A stretch of 64,000 nt of DNA. It comes from Novosphingobium pentaromativorans US6-1. GTDB taxonomy: Bacteria > Pseudomonadota > Alphaproteobacteria > Sphingomonadales > Sphingomonadaceae. The DNA is taken from positions 62,001-126,000 of the forward strand of contig NZ_CP009293.1 of the NCBI RefSeq assembly GCF_000767465.1, read 5' to 3'. A program made the translations under genes and the position numbers. Below the pieces are notes generated by a model that saw nothing but the letters and a program-made list of their open reading frames with translations, was not told where the DNA came from and ran no database searches. Below are positions 17,105 through 25,513 of the stretch, one piece after another (positions within the stretch are counted from its first letter, which is position 1; the number at the start of each line of letters is the position of its first letter).

Positions 17105-18880
17105 ATGAAAGGTTTGAAGATCATGGTCGAAGCCCAGATCCCCGGCGTGGGTGATCCGCTCGATGGCCTGGCGGAGACCATGGACCGCGCCGCGGGTGCC
17201 ATGATTGCTCAGGCAACCTTCGGCTTGTCGCCAGCCACGCTGGCCCAGGCCGTCTCCGACTGGATGCTGCACCTTGCAGCCTCGCCGGGCAAGCAGACGC
17301 AGCTCGCTGCCAAGGCGCTGCGCAAAATGACGCGACTGGGAGACTATGCCATGCGTAGCGCGACGGACGCGCAGGCGGCGCGCGCGATCGAGCCGCTGCC
17401 GCAGGATCGGCGCTTTGCCGACCCAGCTTGGGCGTCGGCGCCGTTCAACCTCGTCTCGCAGGCCTTTCTGCTCAACCAGCAATGGTGGCACGCGGCAACG
17501 ACCGGGATCACGGGCGTTACCGCGCATCATGAGGAGATGGTGGCCTTCGCTGTCCGCCAGTGGCTCGATACGGTGGCGCCCACCAATTTCCTCGCCACGA
17601 ACCCCGTCCTGCAGCAGCGTATCCTGGAGACCGGCGGACAGTGCCTGGCCGATGGCCTGCGAAATTGGATGACCGACGTCGAGGCGCTGATGCGCGGCCT
17701 GCCGCCGGCCGGTACGGAAGCGTTCCAAGTCGGCGAAACCCTCGCGACCGCCGAAGGCAAAGTCGTGTACCGGAACCGGCTAATGGAACTGATCCAATAT
17801 GCGCCGACGACGGAGCAGGCCCGGCCCGAGCCGATCCTGATCGTGCCCGCCTGGATCATGAAATATTACATCCTCGACCTTTCGCCGGAGAACTCGCTGG
17901 TCCAGTGGCTCACCGCGCAGGGCTTCACCGTGTTCATGATCTCCTGGCATAATCCCGGCAGCACCGATCGCGACCTCGAGATGGCCGATTATCTGCAGCT
18001 TGGACCGATGGCCGCACTCGACGCCGTCGCCGCGATCACCGGCGGCGCTTCGGTCCATGCGGCGGGTTATTGCCTCGGCGGGACGCTGCTCGCGATCGCG
18101 GCGGCGGCCATGGCGCGCGATGGCGACGACCGGCTGGCCAGCCTCACGCTGCTCGCGGCCCAGACCGAGTTCTGCGAGCCTGGCGAATTGGGCCTGTTCA
18201 TCGACGAAGGGCAGCTTAGCCTGCTCGAGAACATGATGTGGGGTCGAGGCTATCTCGACAGCGCCCAGATGGGCGGCGCGTTTCAGATGCTGCGCTCGAA
18301 CGATCTGGTCTGGTCGCGCGTGCTCACCACTTATCTCATGGGCGAGCGCGAGCCGATGAACGACCTCATGGCCTGGAACGCGGACGGCACGCGGATGCCC
18401 TATGCCATGCACAGCCAGTATCTGCGCCGGCTGTTCCTCGAGGACGATCTCGCTGAAGGACGCTTCCAGGTCAATGGACGCCCGATCGCCCTGTCGGTGT
18501 TGCGCTGGCCGATGTTCGTGGTCGGCACGGAGCGCGATCATGTCGCGCCTTGGCGTTCGGTCTTCAAGATCCACCGGCTGACCGGGGCGCCGATCGACTT
18601 CGTGCTGACCAGCGGCGGCCATAATGCCGGGATCGTCTCGGAGCCGGGGCATCCAGGCCGGTCCTATCGTCTGCTTACTCGCGAGGCGGATGGGGCCGCG
18701 CTCGACCCCGACGCATGGCTGGATGCCGCGCCGCGTCACGAAGGCAGCTGGTGGACCGCCTGGGGCGATTGGCTCGCGAAATTGTCGGGCAACGCGGGCA
18801 CCCCGCCGCCGATGGGCGCAACGGACAAGGGCTATGCGCCGCTCGCTGACGCACCCGGCCATTTTGTGCTGGAGCGCTGA
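17105..18880 (+). CDS. phaC: Polyhydroxyalkanoate synthase (PhaC-like)
   Basis: 591 residues from ATG 17105; ATG 17123 is equally possible. The alpha/beta-hydrolase polymerase core is clear: lipase-like box AGYCLGG with the nucleophile Cys at about residue 323, catalytic Asp in VVGTERDHVAPWRS, catalytic His in LTSGGHNAGI, and the conserved VPAWIMKYYILDL and FMISWHNP blocks. PhaC polymerises 3-hydroxyacyl-CoA into storage granules. It is the first gene of an operon with a hydratase-phosphotransacetylase fusion and acetate kinase (3 bp gap to the next gene), an arrangement that ties polymer formation to acyl-phosphate metabolism. Length fits class I synthases. Confidence 0.93.
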   Translation: MKGLKIMVEAQIPGVGDPLDGLAETMDRAAGAMIAQATFGLSPATLAQAVSDWMLHLAASPGKQTQLAAKALRKMTRLGDYAMRSATDAQAARAIEPLPQDRRFADPAWASAPFNLVSQAFLLNQQWWHAATTGITGVTAHHEEMVAFAVRQWLDTVAPTNFLATNPVLQQRILETGGQCLADGLRNWMTDVEALMRGLPPAGTEAFQVGETLATAEGKVVYRNRLMELIQYAPTTEQARPEPILIVPAWIMKYYILDLSPENSLVQWLTAQGFTVFMISWHNPGSTDRDLEMADYLQLGPMAALDAVAAITGGASVHAAGYCLGGTLLAIAAAAMARDGDDRLASLTLLAAQTEFCEPGELGLFIDEGQLSLLENMMWGRGYLDSAQMGGAFQMLRSNDLVWSRVLTTYLMGEREPMNDLMAWNADGTRMPYAMHSQYLRRLFLEDDLAEGRFQVNGRPIALSVLRWPMFVVGTERDHVAPWRSVFKIHRLTGAPIDFVLTSGGHNAGIVSEPGHPGRSYRLLTREADGAALDPDAWLDAAPRHEGSWWTAWGDWLAKLSGNAGTPPPMGATDKGYAPLADAPGHFVLER

Positions 18881-18883
18881 GCG

Positions 18884-20302
18884 ATGAATGACGAACCAAT
18901 GATCGAGAACCGCACCTTCGACGAGATCGCGGTGGGTGATACGGCGAGCCTGGCGCGAACACTGCGCGAGGAGGACATCCAGCTCTTCGCGCTGGTCTCG
19001 GGCGACGTCAATCCGGCGCACGTCGATCCCGACTATGCCGCGACTGACCTGTTCCGCCGCGTGATTGCGCATGGCATGTGGGGTGGCGGGCTGATATCGG
19101 CGGTGCTCGGCACCGAACTTCCGGGTCCCGGCGCCATCTATCTCAGTCAGTCGCTCCGCTTCTCGCGTCCGGTCGGCCTTGGCGATACGATCACCGCCAG
19201 CGTCACGGTGGCCGAGAAGCAGACGGAACACAGCATCGTGATATTCGACTGCCGCTGCGTCAACCAGGACGGCGAGGAGGTGATCTCAGGCCGCGCGGAG
19301 GTCAAGGCGCCGAACGAGAAAGTGCGCCGCCCGCGCATTGCCCTGCCGGACGTCCATCTTGCCGAACGTCATGGTTATCGTCGATTGATGGAAAAAGTGG
19401 CCGGGCTCGCGCCGGTGCCGACCGCGGTCGCCCATCCGTGCAGCGCGGCGGCGATCGTGGCGGTCGCGGAGGCAGCCGAGCAGGGCCTGATCGCCCCCAT
19501 CCTGGTCGGCCCGGTGGCGAAAATACGCATCGCGGCCGAGGAAGCCGGCAAGGACATCACGGCCTTTCCGATCGAGCCTGCTGGCCATAGCCATGACGCG
19601 GCAGCCCGAGCGGTCGCACTCGTACATGAGGGCAAGGCCAGACTGCTGATGAAGGGTTCGCTCCACACCGACGAACTGATGGGCGCTGTCGTCACGTCGG
19701 GCACGGGCCTGCGGACGGAGCGGCGGATCAGCCATGCCTATGTGATGGATGTGGCGGACCACCCGGGACCTCTCATCATCACCGATGCGGCGATCAACAT
19801 CGCCCCGAGCTTGGAGGAGAAGGCGGATATCGTTCGCAACGCCATCGATCTCGCGCATGTGATCGGAATCGAGGAGCCGAAGGTCGCGATCCTCTCCGCG
19901 GTCGAGACGGTAAATCCGGCAATGGTCTCCACGCTCGACGCGGCGGCGCTCTGCAAGATGGCGGATCGCGGGCAGATCACCGGCGGACTGCTCGACGGGC
20001 CGCTCGCGTTCGACAATGCGATCAGCCCTGATGCGGCGCACGAGAAAGGCATCGTCTCGCCGGTCGCGGGACGGGCGGACATCCTCGTCGTACCCGATAT
20101 CGAATCCGGCAACATGCTGGCCAAACAATTGACCTTTCTGGGTGATGCGGATGCCGCCGGTGTCGTTCTCGGCGCGCGCGTGCCGATCATCCTGACCAGC
20201 CGTGCCGACAGCCTGCGGACCCGGCTGGCTTCGTGCGCGGTCGCTGTGCTTATGGCCCATGCGGCGACAAAGGCCGCGCCGGGGATGGCGACGCGCGCAT
20301 GA
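18884..20302 (+). CDS. MaoC-like hydratase / phosphate acetyl(butyryl)transferase fusion
   Basis: 472 residues with two domains. Residues 1-140 are a MaoC/PhaJ hot-dog fold: FDEIAVGDTASLARTLREEDIQLFALVSGDVNPAHVDPDYA, with the D..N..H hydratase motif, then HGMWGGGLISAVLGTELPGPG. Residues about 160-470 are a PTA/PTB domain: HPCSAAAIVAVAEAAEQG, LMKGSLHTDELMGAVV, LSAVETVNPAMVSTLDAAAL, and the C-terminal GARVPIILTSRADS. The first domain would hydrate enoyl-CoA to 3-hydroxyacyl-CoA; the second exchanges CoA and phosphate to give acyl-phosphate. The stop overlaps the acetate kinase start (ATGA). Together with PhaC it couples PHA turnover to ATP formation. Confidence 0.93.
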   Translation: MNDEPMIENRTFDEIAVGDTASLARTLREEDIQLFALVSGDVNPAHVDPDYAATDLFRRVIAHGMWGGGLISAVLGTELPGPGAIYLSQSLRFSRPVGLGDTITASVTVAEKQTEHSIVIFDCRCVNQDGEEVISGRAEVKAPNEKVRRPRIALPDVHLAERHGYRRLMEKVAGLAPVPTAVAHPCSAAAIVAVAEAAEQGLIAPILVGPVAKIRIAAEEAGKDITAFPIEPAGHSHDAAARAVALVHEGKARLLMKGSLHTDELMGAVVTSGTGLRTERRISHAYVMDVADHPGPLIITDAAINIAPSLEEKADIVRNAIDLAHVIGIEEPKVAILSAVETVNPAMVSTLDAAALCKMADRGQITGGLLDGPLAFDNAISPDAAHEKGIVSPVAGRADILVVPDIESGNMLAKQLTFLGDADAAGVVLGARVPIILTSRADSLRTRLASCAVAVLMAHAATKAAPGMATRA

Positions 20303-21492
20303 AGGCCGTCGTCAGTCTCAATTCCGGATCATCGAGCATCAAGTTCGCGCTCTATACGCTCGGCAATCCTGACAGCCTCACCTTGTCGGCGAGCGGCAAG
20401 ATCGAAAAGATCGGTATTGCACCCGCTCTCCGCATCCGCTCCGCCGAGGGTGAAGTCCTGATAGACCGCGACTGGCCGGATGGGGCGTCGCTGACCCATG
20501 CCGATCTGCTCGAAGATCTGTTTGCATGGGCCACGGACCATCTTGGTGACCGGCAGGTCGTCGCGCTCGGCCACCGGGTCGTTCATGGCGGCACCCGCTT
20601 TGCCGCGCCGCAACGGGTCGACGCGGTCCTGCTCGACGCCCTGGAGGCGCTTTGCCCTCTCGCGCCGCTCCACCAGCCCCACAATCTCACCGCTATCCGC
20701 GCCATTGCCCGGATCAACCCCGATCTTCCCCAGGTCGCCTGCTTCGACACGGCCTTCCACCATGACAAGCCGATGGTCGCCTCCCGGCTCGCCATCCCCC
20801 GCTTCCTCCACGATCAGGGTATCCGCCGCTACGGCTTTCACGGTCTTTCTTATGAATATATCGCACGGCGTCTGGGCAAGATCGATCCGGCGCTCGCGCG
20901 CGGGCGTGTGATTGCCGCGCACCTCGGCAACGGCGCCAGCCTGTGCGCAATGCAGAGCGGGCGCAGCATCGACACGACGATGGGTTTCACCGCGCTCGAC
21001 GGGCTCGTCATGGGTACGCGCTGCGGCAGCATCGATCCCGGCGTCGTGCTGCATCTCCAGTCACAGCTAAGCATGCCGGTGGCCGAGGTCGAGGACCTGC
21101 TTTACCGCAAATCCGGTCTTCTTGGCGTATCGAACATCTCGAGCGACATGCGCGCGCTGTCGGAGGATGGGAGCGTCGAGGCGGAGGAGGCGATCGATCT
21201 CTTCTGCTGGCGGGTGGCGCGCGAGGCCGGCGGGCTTATCTCATCACTCGGCGGACTGGATGCGTTCGTGTTCACCGCCGGCATCGGTGAAAATCACGCT
21301 GATGTGCGGCGGCGCATCTGTACCCGGTTGGCTTGGGCGGGTCTCGAGATCGACGACGACGCCAATGCGGACAACGCGCTTCGCATTTCGCGGGCCGGCG
21401 AAAGCCGCATCGACGTTCTCGTCATTCCGACCGACGAGGAGCGGATGATCGCGCTTCACACCCTGGCCCTTTTGGTAGCATTGCAATCATGA
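20299..21492 (+). CDS. ackA: Acetate kinase
   Basis: 397 residues from the ATG overlapping the previous stop. Hallmarks of the family: VVSLNSGSSSIKFALY at the N-terminus (phosphate-binding loop), ALGHRVVHGG, QVACFDTAFH, RRYGFHGLSYEYI, HLGNGASLCA, and the C-terminal FTAGIGENHADVRRRI. It converts acetyl-phosphate (or butyryl/propionyl-phosphate) and ADP to the acid and ATP in the cytoplasm. With the phosphotransacetylase domain it forms a substrate-level phosphorylation route. Its own stop overlaps the ATG of a truncated fabI, so the operon once continued. Confidence 0.95.
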   Translation: MKAVVSLNSGSSSIKFALYTLGNPDSLTLSASGKIEKIGIAPALRIRSAEGEVLIDRDWPDGASLTHADLLEDLFAWATDHLGDRQVVALGHRVVHGGTRFAAPQRVDAVLLDALEALCPLAPLHQPHNLTAIRAIARINPDLPQVACFDTAFHHDKPMVASRLAIPRFLHDQGIRRYGFHGLSYEYIARRLGKIDPALARGRVIAAHLGNGASLCAMQSGRSIDTTMGFTALDGLVMGTRCGSIDPGVVLHLQSQLSMPVAEVEDLLYRKSGLLGVSNISSDMRALSEDGSVEAEEAIDLFCWRVAREAGGLISSLGGLDAFVFTAGIGENHADVRRRICTRLAWAGLEIDDDANADNALRISRAGESRIDVLVIPTDEERMIALHTLALLVALQS

Positions 21493-21647
21493 CGTCACTT
21501 GTCGATCTTGACGGCAAACGCGGCCTGATTGTAGGCATCGCCAACGAGCACAGCATCGCGGCGGGTTGCGCAGAGGCGTTCACGCGGTCGCGCAGCGCCA
21601 ATTTTCATCGTGATCAGGCACGATCTGCCAAGCGTCGCAGTTTGTGA
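21489..21647 (+). pseudogene. Truncated enoyl-ACP reductase (fabI) 5' fragment
   Basis: The ATG overlaps the ackA stop (ATGA). The first 34 or so residues read LDGKRGLIVGIANEHSIAAG and continue CAEAFTR, the N-terminal dinucleotide-binding motif of FabI. After about 21590 homology stops and a short unrelated tail leads to a stop at 21645-21647. Full FabI is about 260 residues, so most of the gene is missing. A complete phaC-pta-ackA-fabI order occurs in other alphaproteobacteria, so this was probably an intact fourth gene that was cut when the downstream Tel/Ter segment became adjacent. Confidence 0.8.
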
Positions 21648-21798
21648 CCGTTTTCAACGTGCTGGCCGCACTATTATGCCGGGGGACGGGCGGTATCGCC
21701 GTTGCGAACTGCTCTGGGGTTGCGGCGCCTTATCCTCGCAAATTGCTGGTGCGATCATCGCTGCTAATATATTGTCGCCTGTGGGCGAAGGAGAAGTG

Positions 21799-22974
21799 AT
21801 GAAGCCGACGATCATTGGATCCAACCCGGGCAGGAACTCCGTCGAACTTCAGCAGTCGGCGGCTTCTCCCATACCGCTTGAAACCGGCGCCATCATCCTT
21901 CGTCCCGAGCAGCTGCCCGAGGCGGAGAAGCAGCTCGCGCAGCTTGACTTCGCCACCATGCGTTCCGGCGATGTGATCCGTATCGGCCTCGAAGCCGAAC
22001 AAGCGCTGCAAAGCACGCTCGACGGCTTTCTTCAGCGGCTCGACAAGAACAGTGCTGCGGCGGTGTTCGCGCTGTTCGGGCGGCTGGAGAAAGGGGTCGA
22101 GGACGCTGACCTGCCTGCCATCCTTGATAAAATGCAGAACGGCGAGAAGCCGGGCTTCCTCGGCCGCCTGCTCGGGCGGTTGCGCGGTAAGCGGCCAGAC
22201 CAGCTGATCGACGAGATGTTGACCGCGATCGGCGACCTGATCGCGGGGCGGACCAAGACGCTTGCCGACGAGATGGCCCGACTGGAGGGTGAGCTCAGCA
22301 AGGAGATGCAGAAGCTGTTCGCCGAGCTCCAGAACCTCGACCAGCTGAAGAAAAGCTACGGCAACCACTTCGGCGAGTTCGCCGTCGCCGCCGGGGTGGC
22401 GCGCGCATTGCTCAACAAGGCGCAGGCCTATGTCGCAAATGAGGAGGCGGCGCTCGACCCGGCCGACCCTGTGGCACAGGCTCGGCTGACGGAGCTGAAG
22501 GACAAATTGCGCTTGCTCGAAAGCCGCGCGCTGGCGCTGGAGGGGAGCTACACCCGTCTTCCAGCCGACCAGCTGGTAATCCAGCAGATCGAGCAGGCCG
22601 GGGTCGCCACCCTGCAGGAAACTGCGACCACCGTCGCGTCGCGTTTCGCCTCCATCAAGATGACGCTGCTGTCGATCCACGGCGCGTTTGCGGTAAGAAG
22701 CGTGCAGCAAATCGCCGGCCGCCAAGCCAAGCTCGACCGCCAGTTGACCGAGCTGCGCGGCCGCGCGCTGAAGGACGTGGCGGTGACCGCGGCGATCGCA
22801 CCCGGCGATAACCGGGTCGCGCAGGCCCAGCAGATCGAGACGATCATTGCTACCACCAAGGAAATTCACGGACTGGTCGAAGTTGCGCGCAAGACCACCG
22901 ACGAGAAGTTCGAGATAGCCCGCCGCAAGTTCGCGGACGCGCGGCGGGAACTCGCCACGCTTGCTCCCAATTGA
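21799..22974 (+). CDS. TelA-family toxic anion (tellurite) resistance protein
   Basis: 391 residues from ATG 21799, preceded by AAGGAG at 6 bp. Mostly alpha-helical and coiled coil. Family features: an acidic/hydrophobic N-terminal segment, ADEMARLEGELSKEMQKL, the LRLLESRALALE region and the RQAKLDRQLTELRGRALKD block near residue 325. TelA/KlaA proteins are linked to tellurite and other membrane-stress resistance; the biochemical role is unsettled. It is the first gene of a four-gene unit with a TerD protein, an unrecognised protein and a vWA protein, the usual company of Ter-type stress systems. Confidence 0.88.
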   Translation: MKPTIIGSNPGRNSVELQQSAASPIPLETGAIILRPEQLPEAEKQLAQLDFATMRSGDVIRIGLEAEQALQSTLDGFLQRLDKNSAAAVFALFGRLEKGVEDADLPAILDKMQNGEKPGFLGRLLGRLRGKRPDQLIDEMLTAIGDLIAGRTKTLADEMARLEGELSKEMQKLFAELQNLDQLKKSYGNHFGEFAVAAGVARALLNKAQAYVANEEAALDPADPVAQARLTELKDKLRLLESRALALEGSYTRLPADQLVIQQIEQAGVATLQETATTVASRFASIKMTLLSIHGAFAVRSVQQIAGRQAKLDRQLTELRGRALKDVAVTAAIAPGDNRVAQAQQIETIIATTKEIHGLVEVARKTTDEKFEIARRKFADARRELATLAPN

Positions 22975-22994
22975 AACGAAGGACCTGATCAACA

Positions 22995-23648
22995 ATGCTC
23001 ACCCTGTCGCTCGAGAAGCCCGGCGTCGCGGTGCCTAAGCTGCAACTTTCGCTGAATAAGGGCGCGCGCTTTACCGCCAAGGTGGAATGGCGCTGCGACG
23101 CCGACCATGCGGACGACGTCGATGTCCACGCGCTGGAGGCGCGCAACGACGGCAATGGCGCCAAGGTGACCGAGCTGGTGAGTGTGCTCTCGACCTACAA
23201 CACCACGCGAATGAACCCACAGGGTGGCGCGCTGGCGTCTAACACGGACGGCTCCTTCGCCACCCCGAGCGGTGGCTTGTCGCACAGCGGCGACCTTCGC
23301 GTGCAGAACAGCAGCGAATCAATCGTCATCGACGGATCGAAGTTGCCTGCGGGGGTCAATGAGATCCCTATTTTGGTAACGGTCCACGAGGCGGATCATG
23401 GCGGAGGGCATGAAGAGGGCGATGCCGATGAGGACGAGCCGGCGTTCGGCGACATCGACCTGTGCACGATCACGCTGACCGATGGCAGCGGACGCGAGCT
23501 CGGCGCGTACCAGCTGTCGTCCGAGTTCAAGGAGTTCAACGTGGTCCAGCTCGGCAGCCTCCTGCTTGGCCCTGAAGGCTGGGAATATGCCGCGGTGGGA
23601 CGTGGCTTCAACGGGACATTTAACGACGTGCTCGCTCATTTCTCCTGA
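22995..23648 (+). CDS. TerD-family stress protein
   Basis: 217 residues. The TerD core is visible: VAVPKLQLSLNKGARFTAKVEW, DDVDVHALEARN, a central insertion, then FGDIDLCTITLTDGSGRELGAYQLSSEFKEFNVVQLGSLLLGPEGWEYAAVG. TerD domains bind Ca2+ through acidic loops, and here DADHADDVDVHA and the His/Asp/Glu-rich HGGGHEEGDADEDE insertion are candidate sites. These proteins act in cytoplasmic or membrane-associated complexes for tellurite, phage and oxidative stress. It starts 20 bp after telA and is followed at 4 bp by the next gene. Confidence 0.88.
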   Translation: MLTLSLEKPGVAVPKLQLSLNKGARFTAKVEWRCDADHADDVDVHALEARNDGNGAKVTELVSVLSTYNTTRMNPQGGALASNTDGSFATPSGGLSHSGDLRVQNSSESIVIDGSKLPAGVNEIPILVTVHEADHGGGHEEGDADEDEPAFGDIDLCTITLTDGSGRELGAYQLSSEFKEFNVVQLGSLLLGPEGWEYAAVGRGFNGTFNDVLAHFS

Positions 23649-23652
23649 GCTG

Positions 23653-24636
23653 GTGACCGACGACTCGCCTTCCAACCGCGGGCCGGCCCGGCTGCGCCCG
23701 ACGGTCATCGGCCCGATCGCGCCGGCCCAAAAGACTTTGCGCCGCTCCGCCGACCGCGCGCCGCCGTCCGTGTCCGAGCATGCGACCCGCCCCGTCGTAG
23801 CTCCCACCGCTATTCCCGGCGTCGAACGCAGGCGGATCGCCGTCACCGTCGCCGATATCGCCCGGCTGTCGCCCGGCGTCGCCCCCGCCGTCGCCGCCAC
23901 CGCGGTGCGGCTCGTCGAGGGCTTCGTGGTCGAGGGTGCGCGCGACCGCACCATCACCTTGTGGGGCCACGGCGCGCAACAGGAGTACGCCGATCTTGTC
24001 GCACGGACGCTTGACCTGGCGCGGGCTGACGAACTGGGCCGGGTTCGGGCGTATGTGACGCGGATGATCGACTTGCTCGGTGCGATTGATCTGCCGGTGA
24101 TCTGCGGCATCGGCCGGCCGGCCGGGGTGTTCGACCGGCTGTTTGGCGGAACGGGCCGGATCGATACACTCTGTGCGCTGGAAGACGCACGGGCCGAACT
24201 CGACCAGCTGGTGCGGCTGACGGCCGCCGCACTCGATCCCCTTCTGCGGCTGCGCGACCGGCTGAGCGAACAGGCGCGCCGGATTGAGGCCACCGGCGGC
24301 GACATCGAGGCGGCGGCGCTGGCGGCGGGGTTCCTGGCTGACCATCTCTCGATCACGCAGCCAGCGCTGTCGCAGCGGTTCCTGGAGCGCGCGATGAGCC
24401 TGACCCGCTCAGTCGTACAGCTTCGAGGCGACGATCCGCTCCGCGCCGCGCAGGCCGAGCAGCCGCTGCACCTGATCGCCGCGATCCAAGAAGCGGTGCT
24501 GGTGGCAATGCCCGCCTGGCTCTCCACCATAGCTGCATTGACCGCCACTGCGAGTGGGGCGCGCTCGCCCAACCCGACCGAGGCCGGCGAACTCCAACAC
24601 CGCCTCCAAACTATTCTGCAGCAGCTCAAGACATGA
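23653..24636 (+). CDS. Unrecognised protein encoded within the Tel/Ter module
   Basis: About 327 residues from a GTG at 23653, 4 bp after the terD stop; the start is uncertain because the frame is open further back inside terD. A Pro/Arg-rich N-terminal 70 residues (RPTVIGPIAPAQKTLRRSAD) is followed by a helical, Ala/Leu-rich body with WGHGAQQEYADLVARTLDLA, DLLGAIDLPVICGIGRP and LDPLLRLRDRLSEQARRIEA. No membrane helix or catalytic motif is evident. I recognise no family. The place between terD and the vWA gene, with tight spacing, argues that it is a structural partner of the Ter complex. Confidence 0.75.
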   Translation: MTDDSPSNRGPARLRPTVIGPIAPAQKTLRRSADRAPPSVSEHATRPVVAPTAIPGVERRRIAVTVADIARLSPGVAPAVAATAVRLVEGFVVEGARDRTITLWGHGAQQEYADLVARTLDLARADELGRVRAYVTRMIDLLGAIDLPVICGIGRPAGVFDRLFGGTGRIDTLCALEDARAELDQLVRLTAAALDPLLRLRDRLSEQARRIEATGGDIEAAALAAGFLADHLSITQPALSQRFLERAMSLTRSVVQLRGDDPLRAAQAEQPLHLIAAIQEAVLVAMPAWLSTIAALTATASGARSPNPTEAGELQHRLQTILQQLKT

Positions 24637-24649
24637 AGGGCCCAAGACC

Positions 24650-25396
24650 ATGACGCTCCAGCTCGACCTCCAGAAATCCGCCCGTACCCTGCGCGTGTCC
24701 CTCGAGAAGGCCGGTGTTGCCGCCGACGTCAAGGCCGAGCTGATCTTCGACATGGACGTATCGGGCTCGTTCGAGCACGAGCATGAGGAGGGCACCACCA
24801 GCCGGCTTATCGAGCGGCTGGTGCCCTTCGGCATGGAGCTTGATCCAGACGGGCGGATGGACGTCTTCACCTTCAGCGACGGGAAGCGTAGCGTGCAACA
24901 CGTTGGTACAGTCGCGCCTGACGATTGCCGAGGGTATATTGTCCGCAACGTAGTAAAGCGCGTGCCTGGCTGGAACGGCGGCACAACTTACAGCTACGTG
25001 CTCGAACGGAATCTCCAGCACTTTGGTTGGCTGCCAGCTGAGGCGGGGGGTGGGTTCCTTAGTCGCTTCTTCGGGGTCGGCCAGGAGCCAGAATTTCGTA
25101 CGAAGAAGCGTTCGATCGTCATCTTCGTAACCGATGGCGAGAACGACCCATCCGACCATGGCCGCACGATTCAAATCCTGGAGGAATCTGAACGGCGGGG
25201 CGATCAGGTTTATTTCCTGTTCGTCGGCGCATGCGAGCACGACGTCGATTTCGGCTTCCTGCGCCACATCGCCGCCCGCTTCCGTAACACGGGCGTTGTC
25301 ATCATCCGCGATCTCGACGCCTTCGTCGAATTGTCCGACGAACAGCTCAACACTCAGCTGCTCGGCTCAGAACTGCTCGACTGGCTTAAATCCTAG
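24650..25396 (+). CDS. von Willebrand A domain protein, TerF/TerY-like
   Basis: 248 residues from ATG 24650. The N-terminal LRVSLEKAG echoes the LTLSLEKPGV start of the upstream TerD protein. The vWA domain has a MIDAS motif, DMDVSGSFEHEH (DxSxS, residues about 39-43), then the conserved Thr region GWNGGTTYSYVLERNL and IVIFVTDGEND for the remaining metal ligands. The C-terminus (LLGSELLDWLKS) matches vWA_TerF proteins. Metal-dependent protein binding in the Ter complex is the expected role. It closes the four-gene telA-terD-unknown-vWA unit; no gene follows on this strand for over 4 kb. Confidence 0.88.
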   Translation: MTLQLDLQKSARTLRVSLEKAGVAADVKAELIFDMDVSGSFEHEHEEGTTSRLIERLVPFGMELDPDGRMDVFTFSDGKRSVQHVGTVAPDDCRGYIVRNVVKRVPGWNGGTTYSYVLERNLQHFGWLPAEAGGGFLSRFFGVGQEPEFRTKKRSIVIFVTDGENDPSDHGRTIQILEESERRGDQVYFLFVGACEHDVDFGFLRHIAARFRNTGVVIIRDLDAFVELSDEQLNTQLLGSELLDWLKS

Positions 25397-25513
25397 GCGG
25401 TCATTTTACAATCAAATCACTTGGCAATTGATCGTAGCGTTATGACGTAGGATATTGCTGAGCCTCATCGGTCACGGCACGCTATTCTCCCGGGCGCGCG
25501 AAGATCGAACGGC

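Noticed and set aside
17780..19231. 483-codon minus-strand frame opposite the PHA synthase and hydratase-PTA genes
   Set aside because: Low-complexity Arg/His-rich product; the plus strand has complete enzymes with motifs.
21730..24629. Long minus-strand frames opposite telA, terD and the unknown gene
   Set aside because: Compositional shadows; no start signals or domains, and Ser/Arg- or Leu/Arg-rich.
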